Assembly: GCF_900069005.2 (NCBI RefSeq)
Contig: NZ_LN831279.1
Location: 3,433,886 to 3,468,484, forward strand
Reading direction: 5' to 3'
Length of the DNA: 34,599 bases
Source of the DNA: Paenibacillus sp. GM2
GTDB lineage: Bacteria; Bacillota; Bacilli; Paenibacillales; Paenibacillaceae
In this document: in pieces, positions 17,321-25,155 of the stretch
Position numbering within the stretch: the stretch's first letter is position 1
How the letters are laid out: every line of letters starts with the position of its first letter
Made by a program: the position numbers and the translations under genes
Notes under the pieces: model-generated
The model's database searches: none
The model's input: the letters and a program-made list of their open reading frames with translations, nothing else
What the model was told of the DNA's origin: nothing

Positions 17321-18765
17321 TGCAATGAAAACTCCGGATGGTCGCCGATATTCTGATCCAATAATTTTAGCGGCTGTTGCTTCAAATAATGGTCAAAGAA
17401 ATCCAGCGTGTAATCGTTAATCAGCTGATGTACGCTTGTTACATCGACACCCTCCATCTTCTCAAATAAGGGTGAAATCAAATACATATCTGAAAACCCC
17501 ATATGCTTCATGTTTTTGATGGTCATCCAATAGTTGCCGCCTTTGGATACGGACGCTTGCCGAGCAAATGTATCTGCAAAAAACTTGTCCAGTTCCTTCC
17601 GTGTTGTGCCTTGAGAAGCGATTTCCTCGTCGCTCATATGCGTAGTGCCAGCCAGAGTACCGTCCGCACTCATCATCAGGAATGGCTTCTTCAATCCATC
17701 GTCCGGAATTCGAAGCTTGCCGTAGAGTCCGCCGTCCATATTGATCGCTGCTTTGATTCGTGAATCCGTCATGAGCATTTGCGTGGTTGTTGCCCCGCCG
17801 AAGGAATGACCAAACATGCCGATGCGCTCCAAATCCATCCGATCCGTAAAACGATGGTCTGGATCACTCTTGGCGAGTTTCTCAACTTGATCGAGCACAA
17901 ACTTGGCATCGTCCACCCATTCCTCGTTGATTTCATCGAGATAGTCAATGGTATTGCTCTCTTGGGGAACAAATGGTACAACACGGCCATCAGGGAACAC
18001 CGATATTGTACTGCGGTACGTATGATCAATGCCCACCACAATATAACCATGGCTAACTAATTGTTCAATCTCGAATGTGTTTTGGTTCTTTGTCCCATTC
18101 AACGAATGCGAAAAAATGAGCACTGGATAGTCTGGTTCCTGATCAGATAATTTTGCCGCTTCGATTGCATGCGTTTTGGCATAGCCAATGCTCGTAAACA
18201 GTAGTTTTGGCATATGCAAAGCTGCGCTGTATCCCTCTGCAAAAATATCCGGGTGAGAAACATAAGGTGCTTTTTTTCCCTTCGCACCTTCACTTGCTGG
18301 ATACCAAATTTGTATCATTAGCTCTCGTTTATCGCCTGGCTCGGGTGTATGGAGTTCCTCCCGTTTATCATCTTTCCAAGCATAGGATACGGTTCCGATT
18401 TTGTATGGACCTGTCGGTTTCTCGAAGGAAAATACCGGAAGCAAGAGTGGCAAAGCCACAGCAATGAAGGAATAAAGTACAGCCAATGCCGTAATTAGAG
18501 TCAACCGGAACCGGGATGTTTTCTTTTCTGCTTTCTTTGATTTGGAGAAATATCTTACAGCCAGGACTACGATCGGGATAAGCGTGATCAGATAGACCGG
18601 AATCATTTGCCAACGCATGCCTTCGATCAGCCCGTGCAGCAGCACGAATAGTGCTGAAATGCCCGCGCCCAGGATTAATCCTCGCTGTGACCGATTCCTG
18701 GTAAATATAAACCACCCCAGCAATAAAATATTCAAGATTGCGGACAACATTTCTAAAGTCCTCAT
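17311..18765 (-). CDS. Membrane-anchored alpha/beta hydrolase, PAF-acetylhydrolase-like (copy 1)
   Basis: A 484-residue protein with four predicted membrane helices in the first about 112 residues (about 5-21, 29-47, 53-70 and 88-112). An alpha/beta hydrolase domain of the platelet-activating-factor acetylhydrolase isoform II type follows. Visible catalytic elements are nucleophile Ser321 in GMFGHSFGGA (GxSxG), Asp344 in INMDGG and His421 in KHMGFSD, and FSHSLNGTKNQN forms the oxyanion region. It likely hydrolyses an ester or lipid at the membrane; the substrate is unknown. The start at 18765 has GGAGG about 11 bases upstream. Its promoter is a MerR-type element (18814-18844), so expression should be induced by a MerR regulator. 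The neighbouring copies at 16336 and 18964 are the candidates. Confidence 0.88.
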   Translation of the reverse strand: MRTLEMLSAILNILLLGWFIFTRNRSQRGLILGAGISALFVLLHGLIEGMRWQMIPVYLITLIPIVVLAVRYFSKSKKAEKKTSRFRLTLITALAVLYSFIAVALPLLLPVFSFEKPTGPYKIGTVSYAWKDDKREELHTPEPGDKRELMIQIWYPASEGAKGKKAPYVSHPDIFAEGYSAALHMPKLLFTSIGYAKTHAIEAAKLSDQEPDYPVLIFSHSLNGTKNQNTFEIEQLVSHGYIVVGIDHTYRSTISVFPDGRVVPFVPQESNTIDYLDEINEEWVDDAKFVLDQVEKLAKSDPDHRFTDRMDLERIGMFGHSFGGATTTQMLMTDSRIKAAINMDGGLYGKLRIPDDGLKKPFLMMSADGTLAGTTHMSDEEIASQGTTRKELDKFFADTFARQASVSKGGNYWMTIKNMKHMGFSDMYLISPLFEKMEGVDVTSVHQLINDYTLDFFDHYLKQQPLKLLDQNIGDHPEFSLQKG

Positions 18766-18813
18766 AACGAATAAAACCTCCTCTTTTTCTGTTCCCTCTA
18801 CTTGCTGAATCCA

Positions 18814-18844
18814 AGCATAAAACCTCCCCTAAGGGGACATTCAA
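18814..18844 (-). promoter_or_regulatory. MerR-type promoter/operator of esterase copy 1
   Basis: Read on the minus strand: TTGAAT (-35, 18839-18844), exactly 19 bp, then TATGCT (-10, 18814-18819). The dyad TCCCCT-A-AGGGGA (18825-18837) lies inside the spacer. An over-long 19-bp spacer with a centred dyad is the hallmark of MerR-activated promoters, and the CCTCCCC...GGGG style resembles multidrug-responsive MerR sites (BmrR/Mta class). The start codon is about 50 bases downstream. Confidence 0.8.
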
Positions 18845-18963
18845 CACTCATTTTTCGCACCGCAAAGATCCGTGTATATGGAACGAATTAAGGAGCTTAC
18901 CGTAAAAGACTAGAGGTCATTGGACCGACGTACATCATCTCATCAAACAAGGAGCTGTATTTT

Positions 18964-19920
18964 TTGGACAAGAAGTATCCTATCGGCGAGGTCGCCAAAC
19001 TGACTGGGTCTACCGTCAAAACGATTCGCTATTATGACGAAATCGGACTGCTTAAACCTACCGCGTATACGGAAGGCGGGCACCGGTTGTATTCATCAGA
19101 TGATATCTGGCGGTTAGAGCTTATTGCCACCTTGCGTTATTTGAATTTTGGCATCGATGAAATTCATCAGTTGATGGCAGGCGAGTTGACTGTCGAGAAA
19201 GCGCTGGCATGGCAGATCGAGTCCCTGGAAATCCAGGCGAACACGCTGGTAAATATGATAGCTATCTTGCGTCAGGCAGAGGCGCACGGGGAAGATTCAC
19301 TGCGATACATCCACGATCTGGTGAACGCTCGAACCGTTAATGCCGAGAATCGCAGACAGTTCATCACGGATAAGGTGGAAGAGGCCCATTTATTCGAGGG
19401 CATCCTTAGCGAGTGGCGGGACCCTCTTTTATACTATTTCAACAAGTTCGTCGTCGATCACCCCAAGACATCGGCCAAGCAGGCCGCTGCCTGGAAGGAG
19501 CTGCAGGAGCTTCTGAACGATCCCCAATTTATCGCTGATCTCAAGCGGGTCGAGCTGCTCTTCTTACGAATTGTACAACGGCCCCGCTATAACGCCGCCA
19601 CCTGGGGAAACAAGCTGAAGCATATTCAGGAGCGGTTGGATTCTGCATGGAGGAATAAATGCGCTGCGGACAGCAAGACGGTGCAGTCCATTGTCGAAGA
19701 TATGGCCCTGCTGTATACGAATTCAGATCAGCTTAACCCTAATGAAGACTTTATCCAACATTATGTCGAATATTTCGAGAGTACCCAGACCAAACCTCTG
19801 GAACGATGCAACACATTATGTGCCATCATCAGCCCGCAATACCACCAATTGTATAAAGGAAACCTCCTTTTATATCAAGGCATCCAATGGCGGCTTGGGC
19901 AAAATAAACGCTTCATGTGA
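18964..19920 (+). CDS. MerR-family regulator with long C-terminal domain (copy 2)
   Basis: This 318-residue paralogue of the regulator at 16336 is collinear along its whole length. The HTH reads YPIGEVAKLTGSTVKTIRYY and then DEIGLLKPTAYTEGGHRLYS. The start is TTG at 18964, with AAGGAGC 9 bases upstream. It is divergent from esterase copy 1 (198-base gap holding the MerR operator at 18814-18844) and convergent with esterase copy 2. The C-terminal domain (about 200 residues) is conserved between copies, including ELQELLNDPQFIADLK. Substitutions in the HTH (GSTVKTIRYYDEIG against GTTIKTVRYYDKVG) fit diverged DNA specificity. Which copy drives which esterase cannot be decided from sequence. Confidence 0.88.
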   Translation: MDKKYPIGEVAKLTGSTVKTIRYYDEIGLLKPTAYTEGGHRLYSSDDIWRLELIATLRYLNFGIDEIHQLMAGELTVEKALAWQIESLEIQANTLVNMIAILRQAEAHGEDSLRYIHDLVNARTVNAENRRQFITDKVEEAHLFEGILSEWRDPLLYYFNKFVVDHPKTSAKQAAAWKELQELLNDPQFIADLKRVELLFLRIVQRPRYNAATWGNKLKHIQERLDSAWRNKCAADSKTVQSIVEDMALLYTNSDQLNPNEDFIQHYVEYFESTQTKPLERCNTLCAIISPQYHQLYKGNLLLYQGIQWRLGQNKRFM

Positions 19921-19923
19921 ATC

Positions 19924-19949
19924 ATCGAGGGCCCATCGCCCTCAACGAT
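19924..19949. terminator. Hairpin between MerR copy 2 and esterase copy 2
   Basis: ATCGAGGGC (19924-19932) can pair with GCCCTC-AA-CGAT (19938-19949) with a two-base bulge. It occupies the same position as the terminator after MerR copy 1, in the 47-base gap between convergent genes. There is no strong U-run. Confidence 0.55.
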
Positions 19950-19967
19950 TCCAATGTCCAATATCAC

Positions 19968-21401
19968 CTAATCTTTTTGCAGCGTGAAATCCGGATGTTC
20001 ACCGATGTTCTGCTCTAACAGCTGAAGTGGCTGGCGCTTCAAATAATGGTTGAAGAAATCCAGGGAGTACGCATTAATAAGGCGGTGGGCCTGCCGTACA
20101 TCCACGCCCTCCATCCGCTCAAACAGCGGCGAGAGCAGGTACAAATCTGTGAAGCCCATATGCGTCATATGATTGACCTTCATCCAATAGTTGCCGCCTT
20201 CGGCTACATGCTCATACCGCGCGAGCAGTCCTTCCATCATCTGTCTGAGTTCGGGTTCCTGTATTTGCTGTACGCTATTAAGCGATCCATCCGCACTCAT
20301 CATAAGGAACGGCTTCGCCAATCCTCCGGCCGGAATCCGCTGCTTGCCATACAAGACGCCATCCAGATTCATGGCTGCTTTGATCCTCTCATCCTCCATA
20401 AGCATCTGCGTGCTTGTCGCTCCGCCAAAGGAATGACCAAACATCCCCACGTTCTGCAGATCCAGTCGTCCTGTAAAACGGTTGTCAGGATCATCGTTCG
20501 CCAACCTCTCCACTTGGTCGAGCACAAATTTTGCATCTTCCACCCATCCGGCATTGGCTTGATCCAGATACGAAGGCGAGTTCAAATCCTGCTGCACATA
20601 AGGAGCCACTCGCCCATCTGCAAAGACAGATGCCGTGCTGCTGTAGGTATGGTCGATCCCAACCACGATATAACCATGGCTGGCTAACTCCTCGACCTGG
20701 AAAGTGTTCTGATTCTTGTGTCCGCTAAATCCATGGGAGAACAGAAGCACTGGATAGGCCGATTCCACCTGAGACAGCTCAGCAGACTCGATCGCATGTG
20801 TCTTCACATAGCCAAACGTTGTGAACAAAACCTTTGGCAAATTCAGAATCGTGCTGTATCCTTCGGCGAAAACATCAGCATTCGTAATGTAAGAAGCAAT
20901 GTGGCCTTTTGCCTGTGAATCGGCAGGGTACCAGATCTGCACCATCAACTCACGTGGATCACCGGGCTCCGAGGTAAAAGTCTCTTCCCGTTGTTCATCC
21001 TTCCAATCATAAGTCACCGTACCAACCTTGTACGGCCCTGTCGGCTGCTCGAAGGTAAAGATCGGCAACAGGATTGGCAGCGCGATGGCAATAGCTGAAT
21101 ACAGAGTGGCCAGAACTATCGTAGATATCCATCGAATAAGGGGTCTTTTCTTATAGCCATCCTTCTCTTTCCGCGGTTTGAATAACCGCCTGCCTGCCAA
21201 CACCAGAATCGGGAGCAAAGTCAGGGCATAGACCGGAATCATCTGCCAACGCATCCCTTCAATGAACGCATGCGCCAGTACGACAATAGCGGAAGCGCCA
21301 AATCCTATGAGCAATCCCCGCTGTGTCTTGTTTCTCGCAAATAGGATCCAACCGAGCAATAAAACATTTAAAATCGTTGATGCCATTTCAATAGATCTCA
21401 T
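19968..21401 (-). CDS. Membrane-anchored alpha/beta hydrolase, PAF-acetylhydrolase-like (copy 2)
   Basis: A 477-residue paralogue of the esterase at 17311, with the same four N-terminal membrane helices and hydrolase domain. The catalytic set is Ser324 (GMFGHSFGGA), Asp347 (MNLDGV) and His414 (THMGFTD), with FSHGFSGHKNQN near the oxyanion hole. The ATG at 21401 is preferred because GGAGG lies 10 bases upstream and the protein then begins MRSIEMASTILN, matching MRTLEMLSAILN in copy 1. A longer in-frame start at 21524 would run through its own promoter and a terminator. It should act at the membrane outer face or within it on an ester or lipid. It is controlled by a MerR-type promoter at 21449-21479. 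Confidence 0.88.
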   Translation of the reverse strand: MRSIEMASTILNVLLLGWILFARNKTQRGLLIGFGASAIVVLAHAFIEGMRWQMIPVYALTLLPILVLAGRRLFKPRKEKDGYKKRPLIRWISTIVLATLYSAIAIALPILLPIFTFEQPTGPYKVGTVTYDWKDEQREETFTSEPGDPRELMVQIWYPADSQAKGHIASYITNADVFAEGYSTILNLPKVLFTTFGYVKTHAIESAELSQVESAYPVLLFSHGFSGHKNQNTFQVEELASHGYIVVGIDHTYSSTASVFADGRVAPYVQQDLNSPSYLDQANAGWVEDAKFVLDQVERLANDDPDNRFTGRLDLQNVGMFGHSFGGATSTQMLMEDERIKAAMNLDGVLYGKQRIPAGGLAKPFLMMSADGSLNSVQQIQEPELRQMMEGLLARYEHVAEGGNYWMKVNHMTHMGFTDLYLLSPLFERMEGVDVRQAHRLINAYSLDFFNHYLKRQPLQLLEQNIGEHPDFTLQKD

Positions 21402-21448
21402 AAACCTAAAACCTCCTTGTATACTGTTCTTGCTGTTTGCTCCAACCA

Positions 21449-21479
21449 AGCATACAACCTCCAGTAGCTGGAGCTTCAA
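21449..21479 (-). promoter_or_regulatory. MerR-type promoter/operator of esterase copy 2
   Basis: Read on the minus strand: TTGAAG (-35, 21474-21479), exactly 19 bp, TATGCT (-10, 21449-21454). The dyad CTCCAG-TAG-CTGGAG (21459-21473) lies inside the spacer. The architecture and the flank AAGCATA match the promoter of copy 1, but the dyad differs (CTCCAG against TCCCCT), which points to distinct operator specificity. Confidence 0.8.
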
Positions 21480-21491
21480 CCCCTGGAAAGC

Positions 21492-21534
21492 AAAAAAAAT
21501 CGCCGATGCTCTTAATCCCAGCACCAGCGATTTT
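21492..21534 (-). terminator. Intrinsic terminator of the MATE exporter gene
   Basis: Read on the minus strand, AAAATCGC (21527-21534) and TGCT (21520-21523) pair with AGCA (21507-21510) and GCGATTTT (21497-21504). A T-run down to 21492 follows. It lies about 60 bases after the MATE stop codon and just upstream of the esterase promoter, insulating it. Confidence 0.8.
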
Positions 21535-21592
21535 GCAATTTATGAATAAATCGAATATTCCGGATGACTCCGAACCATATTAGATGTTCCGG

Positions 21593-22987
21593 TCAAATCA
21601 GCTTGCGGCTGTACCATTTCTCGCCTTTGAACCTCCACATAAATATCGAGCCCCGGATGACCCATTCAGTTACCATAGCGATCCATACGCCCATGATGCC
21701 GAAGCCTAAAGTAATTCCGAGCAAATACCCTAGTATGACACGAAGCAGCCACATCGAGAGCAGCGAGGAGATCGAGGTGAAATTGGAATCTCCGGCAGCG
21801 CGTAGGGCCGATGGTGTTATGAAGCTGAACGACCAGAACAATGGCTGTGCGATCGCAATCAGCACGGTTAATTGGAAGATCGTCGGTATGATCTCCGCAG
21901 GTGGCGAGAACAGTCTGACAATGAACGGGAACAGCGGCAGCAAAATGATATCCCCTATAATGAAGAACACGGTAGACAGCCCGAGGAATGACTTGACGTA
22001 CTTCCTGGCGTCAGCGATATTTCTGCGCCCGATACACTGGCCAACTACGGTTACGATGGCGATACTCAAAGCGTTGGCTCCAATTTGGAACAGCAACGAA
22101 ATGGAGCCGCCAATTGCATTCACAGTAATAGCCAGCGTCCCCAGCTGTACGATAAATGTCTGCGTCAACAGCTTGCCGCCATTGAAGAACATCTGCTCCG
22201 CAGCGAACGGAATGCCAATGAACATAATCTTCCTCAGGATGGAGAAGTTGAGCCGCAGGGCATTTTTAATTTTGAAACGCAAGGTCTGGTTATACTTCAG
22301 CAAATAGATCACCGAAGTGACCATACCTAATATCCGCGCCGTCAGCATGGATACAATTAGACCCATAACTCCAAAGTCCAGTACTGTGATAAAAAGAATG
22401 TTCAAACATAAGAAGGTGACGTTCATGATCAGCGACAGCCCTAGGCAGGCTTTGGTCTCGGCCACGCCGCGAAGCGCTCCGTTAACCGCTTGGAATATAG
22501 CAATGAACGGATAGGAGATGCAGCTGCCGATCAGGTATATTTTTGCGTTCTGAAGCACGTCTCCCTCTGCCCGCCCGAACAATAAATTCAAAGTCGGCAT
22601 ATGAAAAATGATGACAAACACACTGATGAATACAGATATAATTGCAACAGCGGATATCGCCTGAGCGGCGGACTTCGAGACCATTTTATCGTTCCCGCTG
22701 CCCTTATATTGCGCCACGATAACAGTACCACCGGTAGCTACAGCAACGAATACGTTAATAAGAAAAATATTCAGCGAATCGACCATACTCACGGCACTCA
22801 CCGCAGCGACCCCGGAGGAACTGATCATCGCCGTATTTAATAAGCTCATTAAAATAATAAAAGCCTGGTCAACCAGGATTGGAATAATAATCGCTATAAT
22901 TTGTTTATAATCGAGGACTTCCCCCGTAAAATACTTATTGAGCAGAAACACCGATTTCTGCTTGAAGCTAGACATGGCAGTACTCAT
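21593..22987 (-). CDS. MATE-family multidrug/Na+ or H+ antiporter
   Basis: A 464-residue integral membrane protein with about 12 hydrophobic helices in two homologous halves, as in the MATE family. Typical features are the N-terminal IIIPILVDQAFIILMSLLNT with AMISSSGVAAVSAV, the repeat FIGIPFAAEQMFFNGGKLLT near the middle, and IVTVVGQCIGRRNIADA at the second-half equivalent of the first-half IVAQYKGSGNDKMV. The family exports cationic drugs or metabolites in exchange for Na+ or H+. The ATG at 22987 has only a weak AAGAAG ribosome site; another in-frame ATG lies four codons later. It is on the same strand as esterase copy 2, but a terminator separates them, so it is probably monocistronic. Confidence 0.9.
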   Translation of the reverse strand: MSTAMSSFKQKSVFLLNKYFTGEVLDYKQIIAIIIPILVDQAFIILMSLLNTAMISSSGVAAVSAVSMVDSLNIFLINVFVAVATGGTVIVAQYKGSGNDKMVSKSAAQAISAVAIISVFISVFVIIFHMPTLNLLFGRAEGDVLQNAKIYLIGSCISYPFIAIFQAVNGALRGVAETKACLGLSLIMNVTFLCLNILFITVLDFGVMGLIVSMLTARILGMVTSVIYLLKYNQTLRFKIKNALRLNFSILRKIMFIGIPFAAEQMFFNGGKLLTQTFIVQLGTLAITVNAIGGSISLLFQIGANALSIAIVTVVGQCIGRRNIADARKYVKSFLGLSTVFFIIGDIILLPLFPFIVRLFSPPAEIIPTIFQLTVLIAIAQPLFWSFSFITPSALRAAGDSNFTSISSLLSMWLLRVILGYLLGITLGFGIMGVWIAMVTEWVIRGSIFMWRFKGEKWYSRKLI

Positions 22988-23129
22988 CGCATCATCACTT
23001 CTTTGGCATTATTTCTGTCTTATGGCTTCATTTCTTTTTTGAAAAAAGGTTATGCCGTCCTATTATACCACTCTTGTTGAAAGAATGAAGTGATATACAA
23101 TAACTAGCAAAAAATGAACACTTTTACGC

Positions 23130-23152
23130 AAAAAGGAGGCCGAAAAGGCCTC
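23130..23152 (-). terminator. Terminator of the yojF-bshB2 operon
   Basis: GAGGCC (23136-23141), loop GAAAA, GGCCTC (23147-23152). On the minus strand it is followed by TCC and five T residues (23130-23134). It starts 4 bases after the bshB2 stop at 23156. Confidence 0.8.
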
Positions 23153-23155
23153 TCT

Positions 23156-23878
23156 TTAGTGAAATAAGTCATAGTGATTATGCCGATCCGGGGCTGTCGG
23201 CTCCGCGTGGATAAAGTACTCGTACGCGCCAAATCGAGCCAATGCTTCATGGTCGGGACGCCATACCCATTCGTCGATCTCCGATTGACAGCGATGCGCC
23301 CGAAATGCAGCCAGCTTCGCTTCCAAATGAGCGGATACATCGATTTTTACAATATCGCCTCGGGTATATCCGTAGCGCTCCGGCTGCTCCATCATATTGC
23401 CGAACGAAATATAGTATAAGGAATCCTGCTTGCCGGCTCGGCGGCATGCCGCTGTGGTCACTTTGCCAATAGCGCAATGGTCGGGATGACCTCCAAGCGT
23501 CTCATGAAAGGTAAGCACGACGTCGGGAGCGGTCTTTTGTATAATCCCTTCAACCCGGGATATCAATGACTCCTCATCGATGAATTCCACTGTTTTGTCG
23601 CGAATGTCCAGAAATTGCAGCTGCTGAACGCCCAGACAGTCGCAGGCATTGCGCAGTTCCCGCTCGCGGGCTGCGGCAATCGTCTCCCGATTCAGATAAG
23701 GCGGATTCCCCATACGGCGTCCCATCTCGCCTCTTGTAGCACTGACGAGTGTGATCTGAACTCCTTCACTGGCGTATTTAGCAAGAGTACCTCCACAGAT
23801 GAAACTCTCATCATCCGGGTGCGCAAGCACAAGCAGCAGCTTACGTGAGGATATGTTTGGGTTTAGAGGGTTGTTCAT
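23156..23878 (-). CDS. bshB2: PIG-L/LmbE-family deacetylase, BshB2 type (bacillithiol)
   Basis: This 240-residue zinc deacetylase of the PIG-L family removes the acetyl group from GlcNAc-malate (BshB role) or from related thiol conjugates. The motif AHPDDES with GG (H20, D22, D23) carries the zinc ligand and general base, and GGHPDHCAIG carries a second metal histidine; SATRGEMGRR is typical of the family. There is no signal peptide, so it is cytosolic. The gene overlaps the preceding yojF homologue by 4 bases (ATGA), meaning translational coupling. The same yojF-yojG pairing is known in Bacillus, where YojG is BshB2, and this supports the assignment over a generic LmbE. Another bshB1 elsewhere in the genome is expected but not visible here. 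Confidence 0.88.
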   Translation of the reverse strand: MNNPLNPNISSRKLLLVLAHPDDESFICGGTLAKYASEGVQITLVSATRGEMGRRMGNPPYLNRETIAAARERELRNACDCLGVQQLQFLDIRDKTVEFIDEESLISRVEGIIQKTAPDVVLTFHETLGGHPDHCAIGKVTTAACRRAGKQDSLYYISFGNMMEQPERYGYTRGDIVKIDVSAHLEAKLAAFRAHRCQSEIDEWVWRPDHEALARFGAYEYFIHAEPTAPDRHNHYDLFH

Positions 23879-24186
23879 TCCGGGAAAGCCTCCTTTCCCA
23901 AATGAAGAGCGACATCCATTCGCCCCTTGTTATCAAACCCAGCCAATAGCAGGCGCCCTTGATCATCTACCTCATAATCCGTCAGCGCCTCCATCCGAAG
24001 CCAACCGTCACCGTTGAACCGAAGCGCCACACGATACGGCCCCTCCCCGGCAATATGAGCCTCCGTTAACTGCACCGTAAAATTACGGACAAACACATAC
24101 GACGTCGCCTCACTATGCACATAAACGTTCGCCCCAACAAATCTGCGAAGCTCCTGCTCAACCGCTGATCTCTCAATTTTCTTCAT
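23875..24186 (-). CDS. yojF: YojF-family protein (DUF1806)
   Basis: A 103-residue protein matching the YojF/DUF1806 family of Bacillus (MKKIERSAVEQELRRFVGAN at the start, FTVQLTEAHIAGEGPYRVAL in the middle, then alternating beta strands). Its biochemical role is unknown. The constant pairing with bshB2 suggests an accessory function in bacillithiol metabolism. The stop codon overlaps the bshB2 start (ATGA). AGAAGG lies upstream of the ATG at 24186, and an extended -10 promoter lies at 24228-24236. Confidence 0.85.
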   Translation of the reverse strand: MKKIERSAVEQELRRFVGANVYVHSEATSYVFVRNFTVQLTEAHIAGEGPYRVALRFNGDGWLRMEALTDYEVDDQGRLLLAGFDNKGRMDVALHLGKEAFPE

Positions 24187-24227
24187 GCTGAACGACCTTC
24201 TTTATATATTTACTAGTAACTTTATAT

Positions 24228-24236
24228 ATTATAGCA
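24228..24236 (-). promoter_or_regulatory. Extended -10 promoter of the yojF-bshB2 operon
   Basis: Read on the minus strand: TGC-TATAAT, a consensus TGn-TATAAT extended -10, 42 bases before the yojF start. No good -35 is seen. The upstream DNA would be the decayed tail of CRISPR array 1. Confidence 0.65.
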
Positions 24237-24262
24237 GGGTTTGAATGGGCGCAGCTACTGGG

Positions 24263-24330
24263 GGATGTGACAAAAACGGTCAAAACATATTTGAAACTAT
24301 AGATCCATCAATATATGTGTCAGGTCTGAC
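24263..24330 (-). repeat. Decayed leader-distal repeats of CRISPR array 1
   Basis: GGATGTGAC at 24263-24271 is identical to the end of the array 1 repeat. The sequence ending GTCTGAC at 24330 matches 11 of the last 14 bases and lies exactly 67 bases before the end of the first intact repeat, the same period as the array. These look like old repeats losing identity at the tail of the array. Confidence 0.4.
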
Positions 24331-24365
24331 GAGAAGTGCCCGCTTCTCGTTTTCTCCCTCACAGA

Positions 24366-24729
24366 CTGTCAATCCACACATCCGTGTAGGATGTGACGAT
24401 TTTGAACATATGTCCAAGGAAGGGCTAGGATTCTTTCAACCCACACATCCGTGTAGGATGTGACAACTTCAATTGTTCGATCATTTCCTTATGTCCGGAC
24501 TTTCAATCCACACATCCGTGTAGGATGTGACGGTACAATAAACCAAGCAACTACCATAATTGGCAGCTTTCAATCCACACATCCGTGTAGGATGTGACTT
24601 GAATTTGTGAGGACTGCGCTATATATGCGAACTTTCAATCCACACATCCGTGTAGGATGTGACTAAGAAAAGGGAGTGATTTTTATGGATCAAGACACTT
24701 TCAACCCACACATCCGTGTAGGATGTGAC
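24366..24729 (-). CRISPR. Type I-C CRISPR array 1, six repeats, five spacers
   Basis: The 32-bp repeats start at 24366, 24433, 24500, 24567, 24632 and 24698. Spacers are 33-35 bp. In crRNA orientation (minus strand) the repeat is GT-CACATCC-TACAC-GGATGTG-TGGATTGAAAG, a perfect 7-bp stem with a 5-nt loop and the I-C 3' tail GGATTGAAAG. The leader-distal repeat (24366) has one change in the tail, and two repeats have AACCC for AATCC. The leader is at the high-coordinate side (24730-24877), so transcription runs on the minus strand, the same way as cas. Spacer targets cannot be determined here. Confidence 0.97.
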
Positions 24730-24877
24730 TCCGATTTTGATACAAATTCGGTGTTTTCTTATTGATTAAAAACTTTACAGCGTTTGAAAATTGATTTTAA
24801 TTCCAATTATGGATGGGTACAAAAAAATATTTGGTGCGAATTCCCCAAGGATTTCATGTTCGCTTAGGGTTCGCACC
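24730..24877 (-). promoter_or_regulatory. Leader of CRISPR array 1
   Basis: AT-rich sequence next to the newest repeat. It begins TCCGATTTT, as in the leader of array 2. An inverted repeat CCGATTTTG (24731-24739) / CAAATTCGG (24743-24751) with one mismatch sits at the junction. A 45-bp element at 24833-24877, bounded by GGTGCGAA and TTCGCACC, is shared with leader 2 (38 of 45 positions identical). Leader identity is inferred from this conservation, the AT content and the repeat orientation. Confidence 0.75.
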
Positions 24878-25155
24878 ATATTGTTATGCGAAAATCATTG
24901 AAATGCCTAGAGCTATATTCAACTTTCTATCATTCTTCTCTATTCTACCATAATGAATAATGCCACTAGCCAACTCAATGTTTGACTCTTAATTAAAGAC
25001 TGTCTGGTTTTAGTTGGTTTCTATGGAAATTCAGCAGCGAATAGTTCAGTGGGTAGTAATCACCGCAAATTATTTACCTGCGAAGAGCTCGTACCTTCTA
25101 TAGAGCAAGCTCTTCCATACTAAAAGAAGCTGGTGTGTTGACCACCTGCAGATCC
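24878..25155. other. Non-coding spacer between the two CRISPR arrays
   Basis: No supported gene. The only structure seen is GAAGAGCT (25082-25089) / AGCTCTTC (25108-25115), an 8-bp inverted repeat about 40 bases beyond the last repeat of array 2. It might end the pre-crRNA, although no U-run follows. Confidence 0.5.

Noticed and set aside
21402..21524. Longer N-terminus for esterase copy 2
   Set aside because: The extension would read through the MerR-type promoter and a terminator and has no counterpart in copy 1. GGAGG precedes the ATG at 21401.
24245..24463. Plus-strand 72-codon frame at the tail of array 1
   Set aside because: It runs through degenerate and intact CRISPR repeats, with no ribosome site.
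25082..25115. Hairpin beyond array 2 as an intrinsic terminator
   Set aside because: The 8-bp arms are clear, but no U-run follows on the minus strand, so it is noted only as structure.
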